Below, in pieces: positions 1-10,180 of a stretch of DNA of 64,000 nt (the stretch's first letter is position 1; the number at the start of each line of letters is the position of its first letter). The stretch comes from Ephemerocybe angulata (Eukaryota; Basidiomycota; Agaricomycetes; Agaricales; Psathyrellaceae), in assembly GCA_013368325.1 (NCBI GenBank), contig JAACJK010000109.1:1674001-1738000 (forward strand). The letters run 5' to 3'. The notes under the pieces were generated by a model. That model was not told the DNA's origin and did not search any database. It worked only from the letters and a program-made list of their open reading frames with translations. The translations under genes and the position numbers were made by a program.

Positions 1-603
1 CAACGGTGCAGGTTGAATGTAAGAGTCCTTGTCCAAGGTGAGGTTGACAGAACGCAACCGATCGACGCTCGACAGCGCAGTGGTCAAAACCGAAGACGGG
101 TTGTCATTCATACCATTGTACCAAATTGTCAGCGGGGCGCCCTTCGAACGTGTCAACATCGCCTCCGCGAGGTTTGCGTTCGAAAAGACGAGATTTGACC
201 AAAGGGAAGGGCATTGCAGCGCCACCGATCTCCAGTGCCGACACACGAAAGTGACTCGGAGCCATGACACCGATACTTTTCGAGGTCTTTTGTTGGCCCC
301 CACAGCGTACCATGCGCTTATCCCCATCGATGCGAGGTCAATAAAGATCCTGGACAGGATCTCGGGCGGAAGGCGGCAAGTCAAAGTGACCGCGTTGTGG
401 CAGCTTTTCAATGCCAGGAGCTCGCATTCCAGTTGGTGAATGCGACGTGCTAACATCCCGTGGTACCTCGGAACGTCAGAGATTTGAGCCACATCCATTA
501 AATCTTTCGTTTCGCTTGAGAAAAGGGAGACATCGGGGTTGGCAAGGTTGGGGTCCATGAGATGCTCAGCCTGTTGACCACGGTCAGCGATAGATAGTTC
601 CAT
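1..603 (-). CDS. F-box/LRR-type protein, copy 1 (partial, C-terminus off left edge)
   Basis: An open frame runs from an ATG at 603 to the left edge without a stop, about 200 codons. It reads as an F-box-like protein: a short heptad-rich stretch (GMLARRIHQLECELLAL), then the F-box core LPPEILSRIFIDLA at about residues 84-97, then SWLRVTFVCRHWRSVALQ and PSLWSN, typical of Agaricomycete F-box proteins that recruit substrates to SCF ubiquitin ligases. The frame stays aligned with the complete paralogue at 3099-4826 on the opposite strand. Small in-frame differences exist, for example extra residues GANKRPRK after SAWYAV. Substrate unknown. The leucine-rich C-terminal part lies outside the window. 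Confidence 0.8.
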   Translation of the reverse strand, partial: MELSIADRGQQAEHLMDPNLANPDVSLFSSETKDLMDVAQISDVPRYHGMLARRIHQLECELLALKSCHNAVTLTCRLPPEILSRIFIDLASMGISAWYAVGANKRPRKVSVSWLRVTFVCRHWRSVALQCPSLWSNLVFSNANLAEAMLTRSKGAPLTIWYNGMNDNPSSVLTTALSSVDRLRSVNLTLDKDSYIQPAPL

Positions 604-705
604 TCTTCGATCACAAACCTCGCTTCTAGGTACTTTTTGTTCTTTGGTGGTACTCAAGATATGCCAATGACCAATAACGCTTGTTCTGGGGCGGATGAGC
701 GAGGA
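1..705. repeat. Left arm of an inverted duplication (partner about 2990-3700)
   Basis: The reverse complement of this segment matches 2990-3700 along its length, including non-coding DNA upstream of the F-box start (for example the shared stretch CTCGCTCATCCGCC followed by CAGAACAA). By eye the arms are mostly identical with scattered substitutions and small indels. The arms lie on either side of the SNRNP40 gene, so F-box copy 1 points out of the window and copy 2 points inward. Confidence 0.85.
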
Positions 706-1220
706 GAAGTCAGACCTTGTCTGGGTCTTGGTCCCTTATTTGCCTTACCCCTTCGCTACAAACAATGAGCAAGTCCACACCAAACTCCAAGTTGTATCGA
801 AGGTTCCCAGTCAGAATCCCCTGAGGTTGACGGCAAATAAGTCATGGCGTAAGCAGTCCAATCATACGACCCGCGTAGCATGGAGAAGAACAACGGCAAT
901 GTTTCTGTGGGTCCAACCTTCCCAACCCCTGCCAGAAACGCCAAAGTCATGCACACACACTTCAATTGTTTAGAGTCGTCGCTCTCTTGTCTTCATTGTC
1001 GTCCTTGGGAGGGTAGATGATACCTGGCAGTTGACGAAGCTGGAAGTGAACAAGGGAATGAAGGAGCTCGAAGGATCAGCAATCTATGTTACCAGTCAGT
1101 TAATTTGAGACACGTATACCGATCGTTAGGCTTCAAGCAATACAGAAAGAGGACAATACTTACTTACGGCCGAATGGAAGCGGAAGAGATTGGTATATTG
1201 GCATGGAAGAATACGATATA
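604..1220. other. Intergenic between F-box copy 1 start and SNRNP40 stop
   Basis: It contains the 5' flank of F-box copy 1 (to about 705, duplicated near 3000) and the 3' flank of SNRNP40. Short open frames here have no recognisable similarity and no consistent coding pattern. I see no gene. Confidence 0.5.
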
Positions 1221-2630
1221 TTACACAGCGACGCTGGGCTCAATTTCCCCAAGCAACATCGTACCGTCTTTGCTGCCCGTGAGAACTACGTGTGCGTCAA
1301 CAAGCTGTCGAAGGCACGATTGAAAGGAGGACTTACTGATAGGTTCCTTCGGGTGGAAGTCAACAGCGGTGACTGTGCCCTTGTGCCCAGGAAGCTAAAT
1401 ACGTGCCATCAGGTCAGCGAAAAGATCAAATGAAGTCACAAAGTATCTATCTTACTTTGTAGAGAGTTTTGGAAGTCTCGACTTCCCAGATGCAGACCAT
1501 CCTATCCGCACCTCCGACAGCCACGCGTCGCCCACCATCGTCCTTGCTCCACGCGCCGCGAAGAAGAGTGTTCTCAAATCCAGCGGGAGCGCCGTGCAGG
1601 GTGCGATGTATCCGCGTCGGGGACGGGGAAAACGGCCGGATGTCGTGAATGAGGGTCTGCGAGGAGAGCGAAGGGGAAAGGAGGTAGTTTCCGTCCGGCG
1701 ATAGCGCCAAAGAGGTGGGCGTGTCGGTATGGCCCAGGAGCGAATACACTTCTTCTTGCTTTCGCAGATCGTATACCTGAAACCGGACGTTGGACGCGTT
1801 AGCCACAAGGCGAATGGGAGGGGAAGGGAGGCATAAATACAATACGCACATGAATCTCGTTGTCAATCGCTCCAATATACACGGTGTTTCCATCCGCGCC
1901 CCAGGCTACGGCGGTCACAGGACACCCAATCTCAAAGTTCGCCACTGGGTGCTTTTTGGCATCGTCCCCGCCCTCCCAGATCTTCACCGTCCCGTCATCG
2001 GAGCCCGTCGCGACAAGCTCTACCCCGGCGCCTGCAGACATCGTCCGGTCGACGGCGTTGATGATTTCGCGATGCGCGCGTATTCTTCTGATCTTTTCGC
2101 CGGTGGTGACGTCCGTCATGGTGAGGGTGTGGTCCGCCGACACGCTGTAGAGGAGTTGCGTGGAGAGTGACCATTGGAGGTCTAGGATAGGCGCCTTGGC
2201 GTGGCTGGAGAGCAGAGCGTAGTTCGTGTTCGGTGCATACGTTCTCCATAATGCTTAACGTGTTTCTGGGTTAGTCTTCAAACCAGAAGGCTGGGTTTGT
2301 GACACGTACAGATTCCTCTGTCGGCTGAGCAGGCAGCAATGTTCTGACCAGTCGGGTCGAACCTGCAACTCAGAATTTCTGCCTAAGAGAGTTCCTTTAG
2401 TTTTGGTAGCTTTTTGTAATCCGATGACTGCTGCCTACCGAGTGTGCGCCTGCCAAGCTGACGATGGGCGCCTCCAGGTTACTCGTTCGTTGAACTGTTC
2501 GGATGAGTCCTTTATTCCGGTCATCACTGGAATTTGAGATGGCAATCTGCGTCGAGGGTGGGGGCGTTGCCCTGGCCTTTTTTATGAGGGCGCCTCCTGA
2601 AGGAGGAGGAGATAGACTTCGTTTCGACAT
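1221..2630 (-). CDS. SNRNP40: U5 snRNP 40 kDa protein homologue (WD40 spliceosome subunit)
   Basis: Spliced WD40 protein. It starts at ATG 2630 (MSKRSLSPPPSGG, a disordered basic N-terminus) and reads through the first blade (EAPIVSLAGAHS), LYSVSADHTLTMTDVTTG, VATGSDDGTVKIWEGG, VYIGAIDNEIHVYDLRKQ and VAVGGADRMVCIWEVE. It closes with LPGHKGTVTAVDFHPKEPI and ILTGSKDGTMLLGEIEP before TAA at 1221-1223. About five GT-AG introns are needed, including ones near 2390-2440, 1795-1850 and 1270-1340. Blade order and the LPGHKGTV / LTGSKDGTMLLGEI ending match SNRNP40 (WDR57, S. pombe Cwf17/Spf38), a U5 snRNP and Prp19-associated subunit of the spliceosome. It sits between inverted F-box copies; its extreme 5' end is duplicated at about 4930-4990. 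Confidence 0.88.
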
Positions 2631-2689
2631 GATGGCGGGGTAGAGAGTTCAACTTCAGGACTACGAAGGTTGGGCGTCACAGGCGCGGC

Positions 2690-2880
2690 TACCAAAATGT
2701 CGCGTCAGAAGCCTTTGTCAAATAAGGCCAAATGTCCTCCTCCTAATTCGGTAACTTCGCAGAAATGGCGGGTGTTATTCAACACAACTACACCCAGGTC
2801 CTCAGGCTTCAGGGTTGTAGATATAGGTAATACTCTCTCAGATCTCAGCTTCCGTTCTAACCCAGAATCTACGTAGTATC
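2690..2880 (+). repeat. Dispersed repeat, copy A (others near 8045-8160 and 10985-11195)
   Basis: A stretch beginning ATGTCGCGTCAGAAGCCTTT and containing CCTCCTAATTCGG recurs twice in the opposite orientation, at 8098-8160 and 11138-11190. Copies A and C also share CTCAGGTC, TCAGGCTTCAGG and TAACCCAGAA further along. The copies have different open frames, so this is more likely a repeat or gene fragment than a working gene. Copy A lies just upstream of SNRNP40 and could overlap its promoter. Confidence 0.6.
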
Positions 2881-3098
2881 TGGGCTGAGCTTATTCGATG
2901 TTTGTAATGAATGGCTGGGGAAAACAAGGGACCACTGCCACTGTCTCAACCGTGCCGATCAAGTGCTGGTGCTCTCTGAGACTCTCATACCAACCCTCGC
3001 TCATCCGCCTCAGAACAACTGTTAGTGATCATTGACGCATCTTGAATACAACGAACGGCCAAGCTTATAGCACCAGGAACGAGGTTTGTGGTCAAAGT

Positions 3099-4826
3099 AT
3101 GGAACTATCTGCCACTGACCATTGTCCATCGCTAACAGGACTGAAACACCTCATGGACCCCAATCTTGCCCACCCCGATGTTTCCCTTTTCTCAAGCAAA
3201 ACGACAGATTTAATGGACGTGTCTCAAATATCTGACGTTCCAAAGTACCACGGCATGTTAGCACGTCGCACTCACGAACTGGAATGCGAGCTCTGGGCGT
3301 TGAGATGCTGCCACAACGCGGTGACTCTGACTTGCCGCCTTCCCCCCGAGATCTTAGCCAGGATCTTTCTTGACCTCGCATCGATGGGGTTAAGCTCATG
3401 GTACGCGCCCAACTACAGAGTATCGGTGTCGTGGCTCCGAGTCACTTTCGTGTGTCGGCACTGGAGATCGGTGGCGCTACAATCCCCTTCCCTTTGGTCA
3501 AATATCGTCTTTTCGAACACAAACCTCGCGGAGGCGATGCTGACACGTTCGAAGGGCGCCCCGCTGACAATTTGGTACGATAATGTTAACAATAGAGACA
3601 AACCGTCTTCGGTTTTGACCACTGCGCTGTCGAGTGTCGATCGGTTGCGTTCTGTCAACTTGAGGGTCAGCCCATTGCACGATGACTCTTACATTCGACC
3701 TGCACTGTTGGCATGGGCTCAGAAAACAGGCCCTGCTCTCACGAGCTTCGAAATGTCAAGTTGCATGTACAACAGAAACGGCTCCCTGCCCAAAGCCTTT
3801 CTGCGCGCCAGCTCCCACTCCCTTCGAATTCTCTCCATTGTCGGGTGCGACTGCACCTGGGAGGATCTTCCGATTGGGCCCACCATTACTCATCTCTCCC
3901 TTAAACCCGGCAAGATGTTCAGCAGCAACACACACCGTCCGACACTTTCGATGTTTGTGTATTCGCTGCAGCAGATGCCCCTCCTGCAGTGCTTAAATCT
4001 GAGCGGGTTTCTCCCCTCCGAAGCCGACACTCAGTACCCCGAACCCATTTACATCCCATCCTTGCGCAGCCTTTCACTTGAAGATGATGCCCGAATAATT
4101 GAGGTGTCCCTTCCAATCTTACGGGTCCCCAGAGGAGCGAGAGTTGATCTCAAATCGCGGTGTTTCACCGAGACGAACAATGACGCAGAGAGAGTCGACC
4201 AGACTCTGCGCGGCCTGCGTGGTTTCGTGCCCGCGAACCGGGCGTTCCGAAAACTCCTCTTCCGTGTTGATTTGCAGATCATCTCCGCTCCTCATTTTGA
4301 ATTTTGGTTCGAAGAGGGCGCCGACGACACCGTTGAAAGGCCGTGCCTCACCCTCTCGTTCTACGTCCACCCGATGGCCTCCTTCCCTGACTATATTACC
4401 CTCATCCGCAACCACCTCGGTGCCCCTGATACGATGTCTTTGCATCTCAAAGATTACCCTCGCATGCCAGCGCGCGCCTTAAGGACAGCATTGGGCCAAA
4501 TTCCGCAGCTGAATGTCGTTACTTTCGAAGCATTCCCATTCGGGGACATACCAAAATTCTTGAAAAGCCCTGCACATTTGGATGGCACGTCTGCCTCCTC
4601 GAACGAAGGTGGATGCTTCCCGGGCCTTACTATCATCAATTGCGTTGCCCTGGATATGGGGGCGTTCAAGGACGACGACTTTCCGGAGGTCATCGTTCGC
4701 ATGCTCGATGGTCACACCATACGCGAAATCAACTTCCAGAGCTGCATAAATTTCAGGAAGAAATGTTTCGAGATGATGAAGGAAAAGGTTCCCTCTGTGC
4801 TCTTTTCCTGCGACAGACTACAGTGA
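3099..4826 (+). CDS. F-box/LRR-type protein, copy 2 (complete)
   Basis: Single-exon frame of 575 codons from ATG 3099 (MELSATDHC) to TGA at 4824-4826. The same frame is open slightly upstream but only from a TTG, and copy 1 starts at the equivalent ATG. After a short coiled segment (LARRTHELECELWALR) comes the F-box core LPPEILARIFLDLA, then WLRVTFVCRHWRSVALQSPSLWSN. A long leucine-rich C-terminal region follows with repeated LRxL/LxxLxL strands and conserved cysteine positions near LRILSIVGCDCTW and FPGLTIINCVALD. By family, a substrate adaptor of an SCF-type ubiquitin ligase; the target cannot be read from the sequence. Confidence 0.85.
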   Translation: MELSATDHCPSLTGLKHLMDPNLAHPDVSLFSSKTTDLMDVSQISDVPKYHGMLARRTHELECELWALRCCHNAVTLTCRLPPEILARIFLDLASMGLSSWYAPNYRVSVSWLRVTFVCRHWRSVALQSPSLWSNIVFSNTNLAEAMLTRSKGAPLTIWYDNVNNRDKPSSVLTTALSSVDRLRSVNLRVSPLHDDSYIRPALLAWAQKTGPALTSFEMSSCMYNRNGSLPKAFLRASSHSLRILSIVGCDCTWEDLPIGPTITHLSLKPGKMFSSNTHRPTLSMFVYSLQQMPLLQCLNLSGFLPSEADTQYPEPIYIPSLRSLSLEDDARIIEVSLPILRVPRGARVDLKSRCFTETNNDAERVDQTLRGLRGFVPANRAFRKLLFRVDLQIISAPHFEFWFEEGADDTVERPCLTLSFYVHPMASFPDYITLIRNHLGAPDTMSLHLKDYPRMPARALRTALGQIPQLNVVTFEAFPFGDIPKFLKSPAHLDGTSASSNEGGCFPGLTIINCVALDMGAFKDDDFPEVIVRMLDGHTIREINFQSCINFRKKCFEMMKEKVPSVLFSCDRLQ

Positions 4827-5270
4827 CCCGACTCTTTATGTCATGTAATTTTTTACATTCAAATAGTGATGCAGCACGGGCGCCTAACCTCGGCCATTAG
4901 CCCTCCACATCCCGTCTGAATACATTCCCCAGGGAGATAGACTTCGTTTCGACATGGTGGAGCTAGAGGATACGTAGGTTGTACCAACTTGAAAGCGTCT
5001 TCGCCGTGGGCAGCTTCGCCGCTGTGGCACTTCTTCGGGTGAAAAACAAATTACTTGACGCACGGAAGTAGTAAGCGGCGAGCGCAATGGGTATGGACGA
5101 CGATGCGGCAAGCTCGCTGCGCGGAAGAGATCTAGCAAGCTGAAGTGACAAACAGGAACTTAGCGAGTACTCTTGGGATCGCTGTTCGAACGATCCTCGA
5201 TAAGGAACGGGGTAATGGGGAAGCAGCAAATCGAGGGTGATAATTTCCCCTCTCCAACGGTGCTTCGAAA
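4827..5270. other. Intergenic containing a stray copy of the SNRNP40 5' end
   Basis: Between about 4925 and 4990 the minus strand repeats the first codons of SNRNP40 (MSKRSLSP) and the bases just upstream of its ATG: GGAGATAGACTTCGTTTCGACATG, then GGTGGAGCTAGAGGATACGTAGGTTG against the GGCGGGGTAGAGAG...ACTACGAAGGTTGG of 2632-2662. Coding similarity stops after about eight codons. The rest is probably 3' UTR of LST8 and of F-box copy 2; no other gene seen. Confidence 0.7.
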
Positions 5271-6741
5271 TCAGCTGGCGCCATCATGAAGCGCGCAACA
5301 GACAGCAGCTATCAGGCAAGGGTGAGGACTGGTATTAGATAATAGGGTGAATTTCCAACCTTTATGATGTCCTTTGTATTGGCGAACCGTTTCGCCTGAA
5401 GCCATTTCCCATAGCCGTGCTGTATGATCCGATGACGCTGAAACGACAGTGAGGGACGGAGTGCCGAAGGAAGAGTTGCACCACATACCTGTAACCAGAT
5501 ACGCGGAGTCGGCACTGAAGGCACAGTCCCAAACCCAGCGTTGGTGGCCCACCAAAACGCGATCCAACCTAAAATCGTAGTTGGGGCCGATTAACCATAT
5601 CTTCACACTGGTATCAGCGGAGCAGGTTGCAAGGTATCTATAACAAGGCATTCACATCCAGCGAAGTCGAGGGCACCATGAGGCAAAGTCTAACCTTGCA
5701 TCGGGACTTAACAAGCATCGAGTGAGGTACTTGCTGTGTGCCTGAAATCTGGTGACTGCCTGGAAGCGCGGAAGATTTGAGTTCTCGTCGTTCACTTTCC
5801 ACACGTAGCACTGTCCCTATTTCGCGAAAGCAGAGTCAGTTCTTGGGTAGTCAATCGGGTCGACTGAAAAACCTTATTGTTGCCTGCCACTAAGCATGTC
5901 CCATCTACTGCCAAGCTGACTGAACGTATTGGTACGTCTCCCGCTGGAGTCTGTAAAATATGAGCTACGGATTTGCCACGAAGTCGAAGAAAGCACGTCA
6001 CCAATTCATGAGAGCAAATGTTATCAGTGAGATCCCATTGTTTGATGCTCCCTGCTTGGTCGCATGAAATGAGTTCTCCTTGGTTTGGGTGAACTATAAC
6101 ATCGTTTACTGATCGCCTTTAGCTGTCAAATTTGGCTGCGCTCATATAAAGGGCCCAGCATACCTGCAGCACCGTTGTCGTAGGTTCTATGAAGGGTCGA
6201 GGTGCTTTTGGAGGAAACACGGTGAACTCCAATCGAGATCGAGCGAACAGCATAGCATACCGAAGATCCCATATTTTGATCGTCCCGTCCTCACTTGCTG
6301 TTACCAGCCATTTTCCTTCACTGTGGAAGGCAACAGCGGACACGTTCATAGTGTGACTTTCGAATGACACCAACTGGGAGTTTGCGTAAGCGTCAACTCA
6401 ATTGTGAAGCAATCAAGCGTACGGGTTCATTAGAAGGGCTCGCTATTTCGTATATGTTGACCTTCTTGTGGATCGCGGCAGCGAGCAGTCGTTTGCTGTT
6501 AAGAATTTGAGATTGCCCGCCATAGCCTGAGGTGATGAGAACCCTACTCTGGTGAAATGGCCAAACGATTAACTTGCTGTGTCAAGTCCCTGTGTTAACC
6601 TTCCTCCAATTATTTGATAGTTGGGGGGATATGTACACCAGTTTCTCCTGTGCGTGATATCGTTCGAGAGCAGATACCACTCCAAGCTTCCCAAAACCTG
6701 ATTTCATGGTCGTAAGATCCTGTAACAAGGATAACAGACAT
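5271..6741 (-). CDS. LST8: LST8 / GbetaL homologue, WD40 subunit of the TOR complexes
   Basis: Spliced gene starting at ATG 6741 ([27 protein letters not shown]) and ending with [12 protein letters not shown] and TGA at 5271. The exons read [64 protein letters not shown], then [72 protein letters not shown] and KGHHK. Each junction has a GT-AG intron of about 45-70 nt. The [29 protein letters not shown] block is diagnostic of LST8, which stabilises the Tor kinase domain in TORC1 and TORC2. No break seen. Confidence 0.92.
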
Positions 6742-6816
6742 ATCGTGTCGAGCTGCCGATTTTGGAGCAGCTGGCATAGCTGGTTGAAGTTCTTGGAAAT
6801 CGAGGTAAGTGAGGGT

Positions 6817-7323
6817 TCACGCGGACGGTGACGACGACTCCTTGGACCAGACGCTTTCCGCGAAAGCGATATTATAGTCTCGGCGGCGGACGTGTTCGGC
6901 GGACCGGGTTGAAGCGATAGCGGGGGTGTCACTATGATGTGCGCCTGGCCAGCTGTCCGGTAGAGTTTCAATTGACTCGGAGGGGGCAACAGGTTTTCCT
7001 CCTGTCTTCCGGACGCCTTCCCCGAAATCGAAGTCATCCAAGTCTCGGTCGCGGACGCGTTCGTCGGACAAGTTTGAAGCGATAGCGTCCATGTCCGATA
7101 GAGTTTCAGTTGAGCGGGTACGTCTCATTCTAGCCTTCCGGCTAGACATTTGGGTACCACTATAATGTGCGCCTGGCCAGCTGTCGAGAAAACGCTTCGT
7201 CACGGGCACACTGTCGACCGGGGATGATGGACCAGCATCATGATAAGAAACAGCCGTGGACACGCCGTTAACATTCCACTTGTTATGCGGCGGAGGAGAA
7301 GGGGAAGAGCGCTCTTCATGCAT
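6817..7323 (-). CDS. Hypothetical Ser/Arg-rich protein with internal repeat, related to the 5' end of the 8.4-10.2 kb gene
   Basis: Open frame of 168 codons from ATG 7323 to a stop just before the LST8 start. It has no recognised domain. It contains an imperfect internal duplication: DSWPGAHYSGTQ ... ETLSDMDAIAS ... ERVRDRD is echoed by ETLPDSWPGAHHSDTPAIAS ... EHVRRRD. The DNA at its 5' end (7200-7330) aligns with the 5' end of the membrane-protein gene (10080-10200), both beginning near an ATG followed by CCCCTTCTC and CCGCCG. It is probably a truncated duplicate of that N-terminal region. Whether it is expressed is unknown. Confidence 0.4.
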   Translation of the reverse strand: MHEERSSPSPPPHNKWNVNGVSTAVSYHDAGPSSPVDSVPVTKRFLDSWPGAHYSGTQMSSRKARMRRTRSTETLSDMDAIASNLSDERVRDRDLDDFDFGEGVRKTGGKPVAPSESIETLPDSWPGAHHSDTPAIASTRSAEHVRRRDYNIAFAESVWSKESSSPSA

Positions 7324-8050
7324 GTTTTCTAAAGTATCAGAGGATATGCAATTCTACACGGGGGCAAGAATGGGTCAAACTATCGTCGCTTCGATAACAA
7401 GACATACCTTGTGCAGAGGCTCCTAGTCGATAGGGCCACGGTCTAGGGCGGTATCGTGAGTTGGCTTACACTAGGCTGATAATGAGTAAAACGATCGACG
7501 CTTCGAAGACAAGACGTGCCTTGAGCAGAGGACTGGGCGACGGTCTAGGGGGGTATTGCAGTGGGTTTGCCATCCTGTTCGAACGAGCACACTTTTATAG
7601 CAGATAGTCAAGGACGAAGCCCTTATCACGCCTTGAGCTTGACTTGGAGAAACTTACGAAAATGTGCGTTGTACACTGCACCTTGTGGGTCCACCGGTGC
7701 CAACATCCGTCTAATGAATTGCCTGAATCGCGACTCGTTGCTACACTGGGAAGATCCAACTGTCGAAGCCCAGTCGAAATTTGACTCTTCTCAAGTAAAC
7801 ATTCCATTTCCAGACTGTAGAACAAGAGAGGCAGCTTGGCAGGCTTTGAGGACATAGTAACGTCCTTATCATGCATCCAAGAAATCGAGAGATGGGAGTG
7901 TACACACAGTGCTTCCATCGCAAAAGACAATGTATTCCAGGATTGAGCTTAGCAACTGGTAGAGCTCCCTTCATCCGAATTGAAGGAATCATCGCCCACA
8001 GCGCTGCCACAGCTTGGCCACAGCAGGAGTAAATTGAGTCATATGAGCTT
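7200..8050. repeat. Direct-repeat block, first copy (second copy about 10080-10970)
   Basis: Many stretches recur in the same order and orientation about 2.9 kb downstream, for example CTCCTAGTCGATAGGGCCACGG / CTCCTAGTCAATAGGACCACGG, GGTTTGCCATCCTGTTCGAAC / GGTTGGCCATCCTGTTTGAAC, GCACTGCACCTTGTGGGTCCAC in both, and GTGTACACACAGTG with TTCCATCGC in both. No credible protein is encoded. This block and its partner account for the non-coding DNA on both sides of the left membrane-protein copy. Confidence 0.75.
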
Positions 8051-8097
8051 TTCGCTTCAGGGGTGGGGGTTAAGTCTTAGTCGTTGAATGACACCAC

Positions 8098-8160
8098 CCG
8101 AATTAGGAGGACGCCATTTGGCCTTGTTTAGCAAAGGCTTCTGACGCGACATTTCGGTGT
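8098..8160 (-). repeat. Dispersed repeat, copy B
   Basis: The reverse complement repeats ATGTCGCGTCAGAAGCCTTT, then AACAAGGCCAAATGGCGTCC and TCCTAATTCGG, matching copy A at 2690-2760. It stands in non-coding DNA between the repeat block and the MYND relic. Confidence 0.6.
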
Positions 8161-8226
8161 GAGTGACTCGGAGTACCTCCGCACAACCTTCAAGTTCGTA
8201 CTATCCTTGAACTGTCTACCCCGCCA

Positions 8227-8332
8227 ACAAGGACGAACCGCTCTGCAGCTGCGGGCATGGGAAGGACCGAGGGACATTCGACGAGGTGCTGAAATGGGCG
8301 CCTTTCGAAGATCACGTCGTGCGCGCTAGGAT
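8227..8332 (+). pseudogene. Relic of a DUF4470/MYND gene
   Basis: About 105 bp encode DEPLCSCGHGKDRGTFDEV and then LKWAPFEDHVVRA. This aligns at DNA level with the segment of the complete MYND gene (minus strand, 13140-13245) that reads DDPLCSCGHGKDRGPFDEV and PEWAPFKEYVVRA. No MYND-related coding sequence continues on either side. The fragment is isolated, on the opposite strand, and cannot encode a working product. Confidence 0.8.
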
Positions 8333-8440
8333 GAGGTGGTCTTACATGCCTTATGAACACCTTATTTCATAAAGATCACTGCAAAGTACAAAAGACAATC
8401 GAATTATCTACAGAATTCCACTTCCTGGTATGATCTCGAT

Positions 8441-10180
8441 TCACAGGTCGTGGACAGGGAATCCCGACGAGATGGACCCAACTAAAGTAGAGGAATCCGA
8501 GTCGCGGGCTGAGTCGTTCGGAGCCGACTTTTCCCCGCCGCCATAGACCCTTTGGTAACTCGAGGAATCTTGGATGAAACTGAGCGTGACCAAACCACCA
8601 GTGCACACGCCTCCAATTAGAATAGTGCACAACCCGATCTTGAGAGCCAGGAGAACTCCCGAGCTAGGTCGAGAGTAAGGAGATTCGAGGTCGCCTCGGC
8701 AAACAAACGCTGCAACGCTGAAGATGAAGAACAACAGCGACCTGAATGGGACGGCTCTTCAGCATATTTCGATTTCAGCCAAAAGGTCAACGCACCAAAT
8801 GAACCACAGGCCAGGTAGAGCCAGAATTACCCAGGTGTTCCACAACTTGTTGATGCTCTCATCCTGGGTGTCCTGATCGCGTCATTTGCAATTCAGTTTT
8901 TTGGCCTTCCGGTGTGTTAAAGACCGCTCACCTTGGCCCACTGCAACGCTTTATGAGGGACGCGCATCAGGTTGAATCGGAGGGTGTAGCCGCACGCGTA
9001 GAGGGCGGCCATAAGTGCGCAGGATAGAGAGCACAGGGCAGGATAGTGAACAAAAGGATCGCGAAGGCCAGCTTCGATTTGAAGGAGGGAAATAATGGCC
9101 CTGTGATTTTCAACATAGCATCAGCATATTTCAGCGGGAAAAATGTAGCTACTTACGAGAGAAGCAGCACCGAGACCAAGTTCAATATCTTCCACTCCTT
9201 CAAGAAGGTGTCGATCAATCCGGCCCATGACACCTTGAACCTCTCATACTCCTTCGAGTCGGCTTTCGATATTAGGTAGCTTGGATCCCTCGCGGCTCCT
9301 CTGCCCGCTTGGATGAGTGCTTCCATCTCAGCCAGGTTGAGCTGCTGAGAATACTCGAAGAAGACTGCGATGCGGGCAAAGTATAGGTGGGGTAGGCCCA
9401 GCATGGAGTAGTTGTATAATCGCAGCGGCAGGGAATTGTTCATTGACCTTAGAATACTCCAGGACCCCTGAGCCTCGTTGCTGTCGGGACGCGGGAGAGT
9501 CTTAAAGTCATTGTCAGGGCCGTTCGAAGGATGACTATCGTCCTCTGAGAAAAAGTCAGGTGAGGGGGTGAGTGGGCCTGAGGACTCTGATATATGCACG
9601 TCTTGTGTGTGCAACGGTAGATAACGTCGCCCCCTAATATTGCGAGAGGGCATCAGTACGTTCGACTGCTTAACTATAGCAAAGGGAGGCTTACGGTGAC
9701 CTGTGAATATCCTCATCAGCTTGACCAGGCTCGCCTTTTGTGTCCGTGGCCTTGCTTTCAAATGGATGGATAGGCTTGTACCAGTGCTGTGAGTCATAGA
9801 GGTTCAACCAGGAAGACCTTCGTCGCTTGGTGGGTCGCTGGGAAAGTGGCAAAGGCTCAGTCTTTTGGCTTGCTAACTTGCTCAGTGCTAAAGCCGCGGT
9901 CCAGGGCGTCCGATGGGTATGATCCAAGACGCCTTTGCCGCCAGGAGGGAAGGAAGGAGATGTAGGGATGTCCACGCGGAAGTCCGGTAGAGGTACAACG
10001 GAGGAGATAGCAGGGCTCCTTCGGGTCTTCCGGCTATATCGATAGGCACTACCACGACCATATGGGCTGCGCCGAGGTGGAGGCTTCGTCAAGGCTACAC
10101 TGTAGACCGGCGAGGATGGACCAGCACAAAATTAATCATGGACACGGCGGAAGAGAAGGGGAGGCGCACTCATGAGGCAT
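8441..10180 (-). CDS. Multi-pass membrane protein of a fungal family, left inverted copy
   Basis: Spliced gene. A possible first exon starts at ATG 10180 (MPHECASPSLPP). A 46-nt intron then joins it in frame to VALTKPPPRRSPYGRG and a long Pro/Ser/Arg-rich cytosolic region. The next exon contains SWSILRSMNNSLPLRLYNYS and ends KEWKILNLVSVLLLS. Further exons give IEAGLRDPFVHYPALCSLS / CALMAALYACGYTLRFNLM, then WNTWVILALPGLWFIW, then FFIFSVAAFVCRGDLESPYS and LALKIGLCTILIGGVCTGGL, with about four or five hydrophobic spans in all. The stop is at 8441. Function unknown; related families are common in Agaricomycetes. The first exon is uncertain; the rest is well supported by the right-hand copy. Confidence 0.7.

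Noticed and set aside
13..439. Plus-strand open frames over the left edge
   Set aside because: They are antisense shadows of the F-box frame, which is open on the minus strand and aligns with the paralogue at 3099-4826.
3398..3680. Extra frames on both strands inside F-box copy 2 that also match the left edge
   Set aside because: They match only because the underlying DNA is duplicated; the conserved F-box motifs are in the other frame.
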